A stretch of DNA of 64,000 nt from Bradyrhizobium sp. BRP22 (GCF_020194175.1 NZ_JADYVX010000023.1:62001-126000); one strand, 5' to 3'; positions 1 through 9,134 are shown, numbered from the stretch's first letter. Notes: a model not told the origin generated them from the letters alone. Program-made: numbers and translations.

Positions 1-176
1 TTCCCATGTCCGCGCTCGTCCCACACGATGCACCGGTATCGATCCCGCAGCGCCGCCAACTGCGCGGAGAACATTGTGCCGTCGAGCAACAGTCCGTGTG
101 AGAAGACGATCGCCGGACCGGATCCGCCGGTGTCCTCGTAATAGAGCCGCTGACCGTTGACGTTGGCGTAGGGCAC
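1..176 (-). CDS. Alpha/beta hydrolase, N-terminal part (cut by window edge)
   Basis: This is the first 58 or so codons of an alpha/beta-hydrolase-fold protein; the rest lies outside the window. The visible part holds the usual first strand with a substrate-side FSHG oxyanion-hole motif, followed by IVWDERGHG, the conserved strand-turn of this fold. The catalytic serine, aspartate and histidine would all lie beyond the edge, so substrate cannot be judged. An ATG exists 30 nt further upstream (206), but a good AGGAG sits six bases before the GTG at 176, which therefore is the better start. The fold is clear; the function is open (esterase, dehalogenase and lactonase are all possible). Confidence 0.75.
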   Translation of the reverse strand, partial: MPYANVNGQRLYYEDTGGSGPAIVFSHGLLLDGTMFSAQLAALRDRYRCIVWDERGHG

Positions 177-287
177 TTCTTTCTCCTGCTTGCAATGCTC
201 CGTCATCCAAGCATGCGACATCAATCTGACAAGCGCGATGGAATTTGAGCTACAGCGGTAACACAGCCATGCCGGCAAGGACCGCGG

Positions 288-857
288 CTATGGGCGCAAA
301 GATCTCAGCCGAGCGCGCAACTGAGCGTCGGTCGCGGAAGCGAGTTCGAGCAGCCCGCGATACGGATCGCCAGATATTCCGAGGACGGCCGCGAAGGCTG
401 GCTCTGTCTTATCTCCCAGTGACCTCCGCTGAAGGACAGCCTTCCGGAGGCGTCCGTCGTCGAGATCAAGCAATCTTTTCTCGATCTCAAAATGCAACCA
501 GCCGTATTGCTGATCCACCGGCCTTGAATCGCCGAACACCTCGAAGGGCCACCCGCCCCACTCAAAGCGAGCGACCACCGGTCTCCCCGACGAGGTCCAT
601 TGATGGAGACGAAAGCCGTCGCAGGATCGGTATTGTTTCCAGATCGCTCGCGCAAAGGCCATCGGGTCAAATGCGTGGCAGATGATGTCGATATCGCTTC
701 CCGGCACGGAAAGCCCGAGGGGAAATGTCCCGACGACCCGCGGGTCGTACGCACGGAGTGCCTCCAAAGTACCGGAGTTGTCGATCGCAGCTTCGTAGTT
801 CATCCAGCCTATCCAGATCAAGATCCGCGGCACGACATTCGCTAAGTCTTCTATCAT
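288..857 (-). CDS. DUF4269 family protein (nucleotidyltransferase-like)
   Basis: A 189-residue soluble protein recognised as DUF4269 by the central GTFPLGL...PGSDIDIIC segment at about residues 43-60, in which a glycine-rich stretch is followed by the D-x-D pair typical of nucleotidyltransferase folds. A second conserved patch is FEVFG near residue 107. There is no signal peptide or membrane segment. The family is uncharacterised biochemically; the D-x-D arrangement suggests metal and nucleotide binding, but this is inference. It stands alone: the hydrolase downstream is on the same strand 111 nt away and the SDR-like gene upstream is divergent. Long frames on the opposite strand here are composition artefacts. 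Confidence 0.7.
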   Translation of the reverse strand: MIEDLANVVPRILIWIGWMNYEAAIDNSGTLEALRAYDPRVVGTFPLGLSVPGSDIDIICHAFDPMAFARAIWKQYRSCDGFRLHQWTSSGRPVVARFEWGGWPFEVFGDSRPVDQQYGWLHFEIEKRLLDLDDGRLRKAVLQRRSLGDKTEPAFAAVLGISGDPYRGLLELASATDAQLRARLRSLRP

Positions 858-970
858 CGCCGGAGAGTTGCTGGACCCATCGGCTCGTGAGATATTTGCG
901 CTTCGGTTGGCGAGCTGTCCCAGTCGTCAATCCGGAATTGCTCGCCTTCGTCAAACGGTGAGGGACAGTC

Positions 971-1714
971 ATGAAGATCATCGTCATCGGCGGCACCGGA
1001 CTGATTGGATCGAAGCTGGTTGCAAAGCTCGGCAAGCAGGGACACGAGGCCGTGCCGGCCTCTCCGCGCTCTGGCGTGAATGCGCTGACGGGAGAAGGGC
1101 TCGCTGCCGCGCTCACCGGCGCGCAGGTCGTCGTCGACGTCTCGAATTCGCCATCCTGGGAACCTGCTGCAGTGCTCGACTTCTTCGAGCGTTCGACGCG
1201 CAATCTCCTGGCTGCGGAGGCCACCACCGGCGTCAAGCATCACATCGTGCTGTCGATCGTCGGGACCGACCGCTCGCCGGACATTGCCTATTTTCGTGCC
1301 AAGGTCGCGCAAGAAACCCTGGTCAAAGCGTTCGGCGTCCCCTACACCATCGTACGCGCAACCCAGTTCTTCGAATTCCTGGCCAGCATCGCCGAAGCCG
1401 GAGCGACCGGGGACAGGATCGTCGTTCCGTCGGCCCTGTTTCAGCCGATCGCGGCCGATGATGTCGTCGACTACCTCGCCAAGGTTGCGATCGGACAGCC
1501 GCTGAGCGGCACGATCGATATCGCAGGCCCGGAGAAGGCGCCCTTCAACGAATTCATCGCGCGCCGCCTGAAGGCATCGGGCGACAGCCGACCTGTTATC
1601 GGTGATCCAACGGCGCAGTATTATGGCGCGCCGATCGACGATGCCTCCCTGACGCCGAGAGGAACCGCCTGGCTTGGACCAACCAATCTGGCGACATGGC
1701 TCGCGAAGGCTTAA
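971..1714 (+). CDS. NAD(P)-binding SDR/NmrA-like protein
   Basis: A 247-residue atypical short-chain dehydrogenase. The N terminus carries the Rossmann dinucleotide motif GGTGLIG at residues 7-13, and the chain continues as an NmrA/NAD(P)H-binding fold, with the conserved YTIVRATQFFEF segment at about residues 125-135, where such proteins pack the cofactor. The classical YxxxK catalytic pair is not evident, so it may be a redox sensor or a nucleoside-diphosphate-sugar-type epimerase rather than a dehydrogenase. Such proteins are common in rhizobia, often beside regulators, but no regulator is adjacent here. The ATG at 971 follows GAGGGACAGTC, a reasonable ribosome site. Confidence 0.8.
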   Translation: MKIIVIGGTGLIGSKLVAKLGKQGHEAVPASPRSGVNALTGEGLAAALTGAQVVVDVSNSPSWEPAAVLDFFERSTRNLLAAEATTGVKHHIVLSIVGTDRSPDIAYFRAKVAQETLVKAFGVPYTIVRATQFFEFLASIAEAGATGDRIVVPSALFQPIAADDVVDYLAKVAIGQPLSGTIDIAGPEKAPFNEFIARRLKASGDSRPVIGDPTAQYYGAPIDDASLTPRGTAWLGPTNLATWLAKA

Positions 1715-1881
1715 CAGTTGCGAGAGAGACCGGCACATTGGCCGGATCGTACAGTGTCCTACGCGGACCACATGCCCATGTCGCGCGACCAGCTTGCGTT
1801 GAACGCACCTAGTCACGCTCGCTCATTTGCGAGTACACACGCCGGACACGCGTCGTTGGAATTCGAAACCGGAGAACACGA

Positions 1882-2553
1882 ATGCCCTTGGCCGGAAAAG
1901 GCATGCTGCTGACGTCAATGGACATCGCCCCTGCCGACGAGGCCGATTTCAATCGCTGGTACGACCGCGAGCATCTCGAGGAGCGCGTTGCCATCGACGG
2001 CTTCCTGGAAGCGCGTCGCTACGTCGCAGAAGAGGGCAAGCCGAAATATCTCTGCCTCTACTCCACCGCGACATTCGAGGTGCTGGACAGCCCGGCCTAT
2101 CGCGAGAAGCTCGCCAACCAGACCGAATGGTCGCGCAGGACCATGGCGCGCTTTGAGAACATGATCCGCGCGGTGGCTCGCATCAGCATCAGCCGCGGCA
2201 CCGGGCGCGGCGCGGCGCTGGGCATCATCCGCCTTCGTCCGCCGGCCGATGGCGCCGAGAAGCTGCGTGCTGCACTGCGGGAGCTGCTTGATCCGGCAAA
2301 GCTCGACGGGATCATCTCGATGCATCTGCTCGAGAGCGATCCCGCGCTGTCGAAGCCACTGACCGACACTCCGCAGGCCGCTTCCCCCGGCGCTGGTGAC
2401 TGGTTCGTGCTGATCGATGCGACCGACGTGGAGGCGCTCCCCGCGGCTGCCGCGCCCATTACCGACAACGCGGCCTACAAGCCTCTGGTGATGTCCAGCG
2501 GCACTTACAGGCTGATGTGGGATCTGGCGAAAAGTGACCTGGCCCACGCGTGA
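1882..2553 (+). CDS. Dimeric alpha-beta barrel (EthD-like) protein
   Basis: A 223-residue cytosolic protein of unknown function. Residues 15-45 read as the typical opening of a ferredoxin-like dimeric barrel (FNRWYDREHLEER, then GFLEARRY), the pattern of EthD and related small oxidative or ligand-binding barrels. A second, similar half (after about residue 110) suggests an internal duplication of the fold, as in two-domain members. No cofactor motif is visible. It sits alone between the SDR-like gene and the kor operon with about 250 nt on the downstream side. The start ATG lies within GAACACGAATG; an upstream AGG-rich site is weak. Confidence 0.6.
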   Translation: MPLAGKGMLLTSMDIAPADEADFNRWYDREHLEERVAIDGFLEARRYVAEEGKPKYLCLYSTATFEVLDSPAYREKLANQTEWSRRTMARFENMIRAVARISISRGTGRGAALGIIRLRPPADGAEKLRAALRELLDPAKLDGIISMHLLESDPALSKPLTDTPQAASPGAGDWFVLIDATDVEALPAAAAPITDNAAYKPLVMSSGTYRLMWDLAKSDLAHA

Positions 2554-2701
2554 TCCGCGCCGGCGGCGTAACCGATGCTGCACCGCGATATGAAGCTTTC
2601 ATAGAGCCCAGCGGCAGACGCGTAGCTGCAACGCGAAAGCCTTATGTCGCACAGAATTGCCTTGTGTGCCCGAACTGGAATGGCTCTAATAAGAGACAGC
2701 T

Positions 2702-2776
2702 ATGATGCAATTGGAAAACCAGAAGAACGCCCGTCCGCTGGGCGTTCGCAGGCAAAAGATAAGGCCGCGCATCTGA
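2702..2776 (+). other. Possible 24-codon leader ORF with internal hairpin
   Basis: In the leader of the kor operon an ATG ATG start opens a 24-codon frame that ends at TGA 2774-2776. Inside it is a perfect 8-bp stem, GAACGCCC at 2725-2732 pairing with GGGCGTTC at 2740-2747. A leader peptide or attenuating hairpin is possible, but nothing beyond position and symmetry supports translation. Confidence 0.2.
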
Positions 2777-2803
2777 CTCGGGTTCCGCGCGGATAAGGTG
2801 GGA

Positions 2804-4603
2804 ATGAAACCGACTGATATCTCGGCGCCGGACTACTTTCACAAAGTTGTCGACTGCCAGTGGGCCTGTCCCGCGCACACACCGGTCCCTGAATACATCC
2901 GTTTGATTGCCGAGGGGCGTTACAGCGACGCCTATATGATCAATTGGAAATCGAACGTGTTCCCCGGCATCTTGGGGCGCACCTGCGATCGTCCATGCGA
3001 GCCGGCCTGCCGCCGCGGCCGCGTCGAGGAAAATCCGGTCGCGATCTGCCGCCTCAAGCGCGTCGCCGCCGACTTCAAGGACGATATCAAGCACCGCCTG
3101 CCGCGGCCCGGGCCGAAGAACGGCAAGCGCATCGCGCTGGTCGGCGGCGGCCCCGCCTCGCTGGCGGTGGCGCGCGACCTTGCCCCGCTCGGCTATCACT
3201 GCACCGTGTTCGACCAGGACCCCAAGGCCGGCGGCATGATGCGGACGCAGATCCCGAAATTCCGCCTGCCTGATTCCGTGATCGACGAGGAGACCGACTA
3301 CATCCTGGGCCTCGGCATCGAGTTCAAGGGCGGCCACCGCATCGACAGTCTCAAGCAACTGCTCGCCGAGAACTACGACGCGATCTTCGTCGGCTCCGGC
3401 GCGCCGCGCGGCCGCGAGCTCGACATTCCCGGCCGCAAGGAGGCAGCCGCCAACATCCACATCGGCATCGAATGGCTGTCCTCAGTGTCGTTCGGCCATG
3501 TCGAGAAGATCGGCCGCCGCGTGATCGTGCTCGGCGGCGGCAATACCGCGATGGATTGCTGCCGTACCGCGCGCCGCCTCGGTGGGACGGACGTGAAAGT
3601 GATCGTCCGCTCCGGCTTCGACGAGATGAAGGCCTCTCCCTGGGAGAAGGAAGACGCGCTCCATGAGGATATCCCGATCCTCAACTACATGGTGCCGATT
3701 GCTTTCATTCACGACAACGGCAAGCTCACCGGCGTCACCTTCCAGAAGGTGAAGGCGGAATACGACGCCAAGGGCCGCCGCAATCTGGTGCCGTCGGGCG
3801 AGCCCGACGAGACCGTGGCCTGCGACGACGTGCTGGTCGCAGTCGGCCAGGAGAACGCGTTTCCCTGGATCGAGGCCGATTGCGGCATCGAATTCGACAA
3901 ATGGCACATGCCGAAGGTCGATCCGACGACCTTCGCTTCCACCAATCCAAAGGTGTTCTTCGGCGGTGATGCGGCGTTCGGCCCGAAGAACATCATCTGG
4001 GCGGTGGCGCACGGCCATGACGCCGCGCTGTCGATCCACAAGATGCTGTCCGGCGAGGACATCAACGAGCGCCCGCTGCCCGAGGTGCACGTTTCCTCGC
4101 AGAAGATGGGCATCCATGAATGGAGCTATGACAACGACATCTCCACCGACAAGCGCTTCAAGGTGCCGCATCGCGACAAGGTGATCGCGCTGAAGGACAT
4201 CCGCGCCGAGGTCGAGCTTGGCTATGACCTCAAGCTCGCGCTCGGCGAAGCGGAGCGCTGCCTGAACTGCGACGTGCAGACGGTGTTCACCGCACCGCTC
4301 TGCATCGAATGCGACGCCTGCGTCGACATCTGTCCGATGGATTGCATCACCTTCACGCAGAATGGCGAGGAGGACGATCTGCGGCAGCGGCTGAAGGCAC
4401 CCTCGCCTCATCACGACCAGGCGCTCTATGTCGCCGATGGCTTGAAGACCGGCCGCGTCATGGTGAAGGACGAGGATGTCTGCCTGCATTGCGGCCTGTG
4501 CGCCGAGCGCTGCCCGACCGGCGCCTGGGACATGCAGAAATATCTCATCGATATGGTTCACGCGGGATCAACATGTCAGTCCAAAGCCCGATCAGCAGCG
4601 TAA
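2804..4603 (+). CDS. FAD/NAD(P) Fe-S oxidoreductase, partner of KorAB
   Basis: A 599-residue glutamate-synthase-small-subunit-like flavoprotein. The N terminus has the Fer4_20 cysteine-rich domain (CQWACPAH near residue 18, then TCDRPCEPACRRG near residue 63), followed by two Rossmann sites: VGGGPASLAVA near residue 110 for FAD and LGGGNTAMDCCRTARRLGG near residue 243 for NAD(P)H. The C terminus adds two 4Fe-4S clusters, CIECDACVDICP and CLHCGLCAERCP, so it can pass electrons between NAD(P)H, flavin and iron-sulfur carriers. It overlaps korA by 31 nt, which implies tight coupling and a role as the dedicated electron partner of the 2-oxoacid oxidoreductase. ATG 2804 follows AAGGTGGGA; a GTG two codons upstream is the alternative. 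Confidence 0.85.
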   Translation: MKPTDISAPDYFHKVVDCQWACPAHTPVPEYIRLIAEGRYSDAYMINWKSNVFPGILGRTCDRPCEPACRRGRVEENPVAICRLKRVAADFKDDIKHRLPRPGPKNGKRIALVGGGPASLAVARDLAPLGYHCTVFDQDPKAGGMMRTQIPKFRLPDSVIDEETDYILGLGIEFKGGHRIDSLKQLLAENYDAIFVGSGAPRGRELDIPGRKEAAANIHIGIEWLSSVSFGHVEKIGRRVIVLGGGNTAMDCCRTARRLGGTDVKVIVRSGFDEMKASPWEKEDALHEDIPILNYMVPIAFIHDNGKLTGVTFQKVKAEYDAKGRRNLVPSGEPDETVACDDVLVAVGQENAFPWIEADCGIEFDKWHMPKVDPTTFASTNPKVFFGGDAAFGPKNIIWAVAHGHDAALSIHKMLSGEDINERPLPEVHVSSQKMGIHEWSYDNDISTDKRFKVPHRDKVIALKDIRAEVELGYDLKLALGEAERCLNCDVQTVFTAPLCIECDACVDICPMDCITFTQNGEEDDLRQRLKAPSPHHDQALYVADGLKTGRVMVKDEDVCLHCGLCAERCPTGAWDMQKYLIDMVHAGSTCQSKARSAA

Positions 4604-6420
4604 ACGACTTCGTCGTCCGCTTCGCCAACGTCAACGGCTCGGGTTCGGCGAGCGCCAACGAACTGTTCGCACGCGCGATCCTGCGTCATGGCGTGCCGGT
4701 CTCACCCCGCAACATCTTCCCCTCCAACATCCAGGGATTGCCGACCTGGTACGAGGTGCGGGTGACGGAAGCCGGCCATCTCGGCGCCCGCGGCGGCGTC
4801 GACATGATGGTGGCGATGAACCCTCAGACCTGGGACAAGGATGTCGCCTCGATCGAGCCCGGCGGCTATCTGTTCTACGATTCCACCAAGCCGATGCCAT
4901 CGTCGAAATTCCGCGCCGACATCAACGTGATCGGCGTGCCGCTGACGGCGATCACCAACTCGACCTATACCGATCCGCGCCAGCGCCAGCTGTTCAAGAA
5001 CATCATCTATCTCGGCGCGCTGTCGGCGCTGCTCGACATGGATCCGAAGCTGATCGAGCAACTGATCGGCGAGCAGTACAAGGGCAAGGAGAAGCTGCTC
5101 TCCTCCAACGTCCATGCGCTGCATCTCGGCCGCGACTGGGCGTTGCAGAACCTGAAATGCCCGATCGGGCTCAAGGTGAAGAAGGCGGACAAGGTCGGCG
5201 ACCGCATCTTCCTGGAGGGCAACAGCGCCGCCGCGCTCGGCGCGGTCTATGGCGGCGCGACGGTCTGCGCTTGGTACCCAATCACGCCGTCATCCTCGCT
5301 CGCCGAGGCCTTCACCAATCACTGCAGGAAGCTGCGGCACGATCCGGAGACCGGCCAGGCGAAATACGCCATCGTGCAGGCCGAGGACGAGCTCGCTTCG
5401 ATCGGCATCGTGATCGGCGCCTCATGGAACGGTGCGCGCGCCTTCACCGCGACCTCCGGCCCGGGCATCTCGCTGATGACGGAATTCATTGGCCTCTCCT
5501 ACTTCGCCGAAATTCCGGCCGTGATCATGAATGTGCAACGCGCCGGCCCTTCGACCGGCATGCCGACGCGCACCCAGCAATGCGACATCATTGCCTGCGC
5601 CTATGCTTCGCATGGCGACACCAAGCATGTGCTGCTGTTCCCGGAAGATCCGGCGGAGGCGTTCGAGTTCGCCGCGACCGCCTTCGATCTCGCCGAGCGG
5701 CTGCAGACCGTGATCTTTGTCATGCTCGACCTCGATATCGGCATGAATCACCGGCTGTGCCGGCCGCTGCGCTGGGACGACGCGCGGCAATACGACCGCG
5801 GCAAGGTGATGACCGCGGAGATGCTGGAAGAGGGCCGCGATTTCGGCCGCTATCTCGATGTCGACGGCGACGGCATCCCCTTCCGCACCTATCCCGGCAC
5901 GCACCCGACCAAGGGTTCATTCTTCACCCGCGGCACCTCGCGCGACCGCTATGCGCGCTATTCGGAGGAAGGTCCGGTCTACGCCGACAACATGCAGCGC
6001 CTGGTGCGCAAATTCGAGACCGCGCAGGATCTGGTGCCGCGGCCGCTGCAGGCCAATGCGGCCAAGCCGACCAAATACGGCGTGATCTATTTCGGCTCGA
6101 CGGCGCCGGCGATGGACGAAGCGATCGAGATGCTGGAGGCGCGCGGGCACCAGCTCGATCGCTTGCGCATCCGCGCCTTCCCGTTCCATTCCAGCGTCGC
6201 GAGCTTCATCGCCGACCACGATTTCGTTTACGTCGTCGAGCAGAATCGCGACGCGCAGCTTCGGCAACTGATCGTCAACGAGAACGGCATCGATCCGGTG
6301 CGGCTGGTGCCGATCCTGCATTATGACGGCACGCCGATCACCGCGCGCTTCATCGCCAACGCGATCGGCGACCACCAGGACCATCTCAAGGTGACCCCTC
6401 TGCGCAAGGCCGTGTCATGA
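4573..6420 (+). CDS. korA: 2-oxoacid:ferredoxin oxidoreductase, fused gamma-alpha subunit
   Basis: A 615-residue subunit joining a gamma domain (about residues 12-190, opening NVNGSGSASANE) to the alpha pyrimidine-binding domain (about 215-600, with YPITPSSSLAEAF near residue 237). With KorB it oxidatively decarboxylates a 2-oxoacid, usually 2-oxoglutarate or pyruvate, to the acyl-CoA and reduces ferredoxin; it can also run in the carboxylating direction. The two-subunit layout with gamma fused to alpha matches aerobe-type KorAB. The frame is open well upstream, but the ATG at 4573 gives the canonical N terminus and lies inside the end of the previous gene. Substrate specificity cannot be read from sequence alone. 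Confidence 0.87.
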   Translation: MSVQSPISSVNDFVVRFANVNGSGSASANELFARAILRHGVPVSPRNIFPSNIQGLPTWYEVRVTEAGHLGARGGVDMMVAMNPQTWDKDVASIEPGGYLFYDSTKPMPSSKFRADINVIGVPLTAITNSTYTDPRQRQLFKNIIYLGALSALLDMDPKLIEQLIGEQYKGKEKLLSSNVHALHLGRDWALQNLKCPIGLKVKKADKVGDRIFLEGNSAAALGAVYGGATVCAWYPITPSSSLAEAFTNHCRKLRHDPETGQAKYAIVQAEDELASIGIVIGASWNGARAFTATSGPGISLMTEFIGLSYFAEIPAVIMNVQRAGPSTGMPTRTQQCDIIACAYASHGDTKHVLLFPEDPAEAFEFAATAFDLAERLQTVIFVMLDLDIGMNHRLCRPLRWDDARQYDRGKVMTAEMLEEGRDFGRYLDVDGDGIPFRTYPGTHPTKGSFFTRGTSRDRYARYSEEGPVYADNMQRLVRKFETAQDLVPRPLQANAAKPTKYGVIYFGSTAPAMDEAIEMLEARGHQLDRLRIRAFPFHSSVASFIADHDFVYVVEQNRDAQLRQLIVNENGIDPVRLVPILHYDGTPITARFIANAIGDHQDHLKVTPLRKAVS

Positions 6421-7472
6421 CCTACATTGCAAAGCCGAAATTCCATCATCCCGGCCTCAAGAAGAACGAGCTCGGCTATACCCATCGCGACTACGAGGGC
6501 AAGATCTCGACGCTGTGCGCCGGCTGCGGCCACGACTCGATCACCGCGTCGATCATCGAGGCCTGCTTCGAGCTTTCGATCGAGCCGCACCGGGTGGCGA
6601 AGATCTCCGGTATCGGCTGCTCGTCGAAGACGCCGGACTATTTCCTCGGCAATTCGCACGGCTTCAACTCGGTGCACGGCCGCATGCCGTCGGTTCTGAC
6701 CGGCGCCAACCTCGCCAACCGCGACCTGATCTATCTCGGCGTCTCCGGCGACGGCGATTCTGCCTCGATCGGCTTCGGCCAGTTCGCGCATTCGATCCGG
6801 CGCGGCGTCAACATGACCTATATCGTCGAGAACAACGGCGTCTATGGCCTGACCAAGGGCCAGTTCTCGGCGACCGCCGACCGCGGCTCGAAGTCGAAGA
6901 AGGGCGTGGTCAACACCGACAACGCGATCGACCTGGTCGCGATCGCATTGCAGCTCGGGGCGACCTTTGTCGCGCGCAGCTTCTCCGGCGACAAGACCCA
7001 GCTCGTGCCGCTGATCGCGGCCGCGATCCAGCACAAGGGCGCGTCCTTCATCGACGTCATCAGCCCCTGCATCGCCTTCAACAATCATGCCGGCTCGACC
7101 AAGAGTTTCGACTATGTGCGCGAGCACAATGACGCCGTGAACCGGCTCGACGTGCTGGTCGGCCGCGAGCCGATCCATGTCGACTATGCCCCCGGCACCG
7201 TGCAGGTGGTCGAGCAGCACGACGGCTCGCGGATCGCGCTGCGCAAGCTCGATGCGGACTACGATGCGCACGACCGGCTGGGCGCGATGACGTTCCTGCA
7301 GAAGCACGCGGCCAAGGGCCAGATCGTTACCGGACTTCTGTACGTCGACCCGGAAGCGGAGGATCTGCACGCCCATCTCAACACGGTGGACGCCCCGCTC
7401 AACCGGCTCGACGAGAAAGCGCTCTGCCCAGGCTCGGCCGCGCTGGACAAGATCAACGCCAGCCTGCGGTGA
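6417..7472 (+). CDS. korB: 2-oxoacid:ferredoxin oxidoreductase, beta (TPP) subunit
   Basis: A 351-residue thiamine-diphosphate subunit. The TPP-binding signature GDGDSASIG starts near residue 111 and ends at VENNGVYGLTKGQ around residue 140, with the 4Fe-4S-associated CAGCGHD near residue 35 and SGIGCSS near residue 64. Its start codon overlaps the korA stop in an ATGA, so the two are translationally coupled. With the upstream flavin/Fe-S protein it forms a three-gene unit that could exchange electrons between 2-oxoacids, ferredoxin and NAD(P)H. In rhizobia such a unit could support ferredoxin reduction under microoxic conditions, but that is inference. Confidence 0.88.
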   Translation: MTYIAKPKFHHPGLKKNELGYTHRDYEGKISTLCAGCGHDSITASIIEACFELSIEPHRVAKISGIGCSSKTPDYFLGNSHGFNSVHGRMPSVLTGANLANRDLIYLGVSGDGDSASIGFGQFAHSIRRGVNMTYIVENNGVYGLTKGQFSATADRGSKSKKGVVNTDNAIDLVAIALQLGATFVARSFSGDKTQLVPLIAAAIQHKGASFIDVISPCIAFNNHAGSTKSFDYVREHNDAVNRLDVLVGREPIHVDYAPGTVQVVEQHDGSRIALRKLDADYDAHDRLGAMTFLQKHAAKGQIVTGLLYVDPEAEDLHAHLNTVDAPLNRLDEKALCPGSAALDKINASLR

Positions 7473-7540
7473 ATACTGCCTCTCCCGCTTGCGCTCTTTT
7501 CGAGGGATGCGGGAAGCGGTGCGGACTGCAAGCTTGAACT

Positions 7541-7643
7541 CCTTCCCCCCGAAAGGGGGAAGGCTGGGATGGGGGTGAGGCCGCGGGCGCTGGTGCGCGT
7601 GGAGAGAAGATCCCCACCCGGTTTGCGCTTGACGCGCAAACCG
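7541..7643. repeat. Pair of palindromes after korB (REP-like/terminator)
   Basis: Two strong stems lie between the convergent korB and the binding-protein gene: CCTTCCCCC pairing with GGGGGAAGG (7541-7563), and CGGTTTGCGC pairing with GCGCAAACCG around a 5-nt loop (7619-7643). A third CTCCCTTG/CAAGGGGAG pair follows near 7646-7664. They look like dispersed intergenic palindromes and could act as a bidirectional terminator; there is no clear T-run. Confidence 0.6.
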
Positions 7644-7698
7644 ACCTCCCTTGTTCAAGGGGAGGCGGAACGATAATCGCGGATGGATCGGCGCCCCA

Positions 7699-8889
7699 TC
7701 ACTTGTCGCTGAGCACATCACCGAACAGGACCCATGACTTGCCGTCGAACCGCGCCATCTGGATTTGCCTGATCGGCGTGACGTTGGTGGGCTCGGTCGT
7801 CACCTTGATGCCCGGCAGCAGCATCGGCAGTTCGAGCCCATTGAGATTGCTGGCCTGCTTGATGATGTTGTCGCGGCTGAGATCGTCCTTGCAGTTCTTC
7901 AGCACCGCGGCCATCACCCCGGCGACCGTATAGCCCTGCACGTTGAAGAGATCGCCGGGACTGGCGTTCGGCTGATACTTCTTCATCCAGGCCGAGAATT
8001 CCTTCTGCGCGGGATCGTCGGCCCAGCGCGGATCGGTCGGGTCCTTCAGGTAAAGGCCGGTGACGACACCGAGCGCGTTCTCGAGGCCGGCGGGTTCGAG
8101 CACGGCGGACACCGAATTGGAGACGGTCGGCAGGATGATCAGCGGCTTCCAGCCCATGCCGGCCGCCTTGCGCAGCGCTTGCGCCGCGAATTTCGGCGTC
8201 GCCTCGGCGAAGAACACGTCGGCGCCGGACTCGCGCATCGACACCATCTGTGAATCGATGGTCGGATCGCTGGTCAGATAGGTCGTCTCCGACACGATCT
8301 GGCCGGCATGCTCGCCGAGCCCTTCCTTGAAGCCCTTCAGATAATCCTTGCCGGCGTCCTCGTTCGGCGTGATGACGGCGATCTTGGCGTCCGGTTTGGT
8401 CTTGAGAATGTATTTGGCGTAGAGCCTGCCTTCGAGTTCGTAGGTCGGGTTGAAGCCGACGGTCCAGGGGAACTGTTTCGGATCGTTCCACCGTGTCGCG
8501 CCCGACGAGACGAAAAGCTGCGGCACGCGCTTGATGTTCAGATATTTCTGCACGGCGATGTTGGGCGCGGTGCCGACGGAGGAGAACAGCGCCAGCACCT
8601 CGTCCTGCTCGACGAGCTTGCGCGTCTGCTCCACCGTCTTCGACGGCGAATAGGCATCATCCAGGCTGTCGAACTCGATCTTGCGACCGTTGATGCCGCC
8701 CTGGTCGTTCAGCATCTGGAAATACGCGGCTTCCGCGCGCGCAATGGTGCTGTAGGCCGATGCGGGTCCACTGTAGGGAGCGGTGTTGCCAAGCTTGATG
8801 GTGGTTTCGGCGCCGACGGATGCGGAGATCATCAGCAGCGAGAGCGCGGCGGAGGCGAGCGCGCCCGCCAGACATTTGCGAGTTGTCAC
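7699..8889 (-). CDS. ABC transporter substrate-binding protein (branched-chain amino acid type)
   Basis: A 396-residue periplasmic binding protein of the Peripla_BP_6/LivK family. Residues 1-27 form a Sec signal peptide (basic start, hydrophobic core, ISASVGA cleavage site). The mature start, TIKLGNTAPYSGPASAY, is the family opening, and GGINGRKIEF near residue 67 is the hallmark that follows the first helix. Members bind branched-chain amino acids, amides, urea or aromatic acids; the pocket cannot be assigned from sequence. No permease or ATPase genes are adjacent, so it is an orphan receptor that must use a transporter encoded elsewhere. Downstream palindromes separate it from convergent korB. 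Confidence 0.85.
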   Translation of the reverse strand: MTTRKCLAGALASAALSLLMISASVGAETTIKLGNTAPYSGPASAYSTIARAEAAYFQMLNDQGGINGRKIEFDSLDDAYSPSKTVEQTRKLVEQDEVLALFSSVGTAPNIAVQKYLNIKRVPQLFVSSGATRWNDPKQFPWTVGFNPTYELEGRLYAKYILKTKPDAKIAVITPNEDAGKDYLKGFKEGLGEHAGQIVSETTYLTSDPTIDSQMVSMRESGADVFFAEATPKFAAQALRKAAGMGWKPLIILPTVSNSVSAVLEPAGLENALGVVTGLYLKDPTDPRWADDPAQKEFSAWMKKYQPNASPGDLFNVQGYTVAGVMAAVLKNCKDDLSRDNIIKQASNLNGLELPMLLPGIKVTTEPTNVTPIRQIQMARFDGKSWVLFGDVLSDK

Positions 8890-8963
8890 GGTCTTTAATC
8901 CTTTTTGGTTTTTTCGACCGCGCGCACCATACCAATCGCGAGAGCTGAGGCAATCGCGCTAGA

Positions 8964-9115
8964 ATTCCGCGTGCCGGCAATTCGGCACGCGGAATCGTGA
9001 TCTCAAGCAAGCGACGGATTGAATCTCGCAGCCCGGGTGAAGCGGAACGCGAAAGCCGGGACATCCGCATCCGTGTTCGATAGCGATCCCGGGTTACGCT
9101 GCGCTTCACCCGGGC
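8964..9115. repeat. Dispersed palindromes between spoVR and binding-protein gene
   Basis: A 13-bp stem (ATTCCGCGTGCCG with CGGCACGCGGAAT, 8964-8995) is followed by a larger imperfect inverted repeat whose ends are AGCCCGGGTGAAGCG (9030) and CGCTTCACCCGGGCT (ending 9115). The second matches a repeat family widely seen in Bradyrhizobium intergenic regions and may end the spoVR operon transcript. Confidence 0.6.
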
Positions 9116-9134
9116 TACGGCAGGGACCGCTACG

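Noticed and set aside
854..1816. 320-codon minus frame across the SDR-like gene
   Set aside because: Opposite strand of a recognisable Rossmann protein; low-complexity arginine-rich product without motifs.
4476..6326. 616-codon plus frame within korA
   Set aside because: Shifted frame of korA with repeated arginine-rich sequence; the korA frame has the family motifs.
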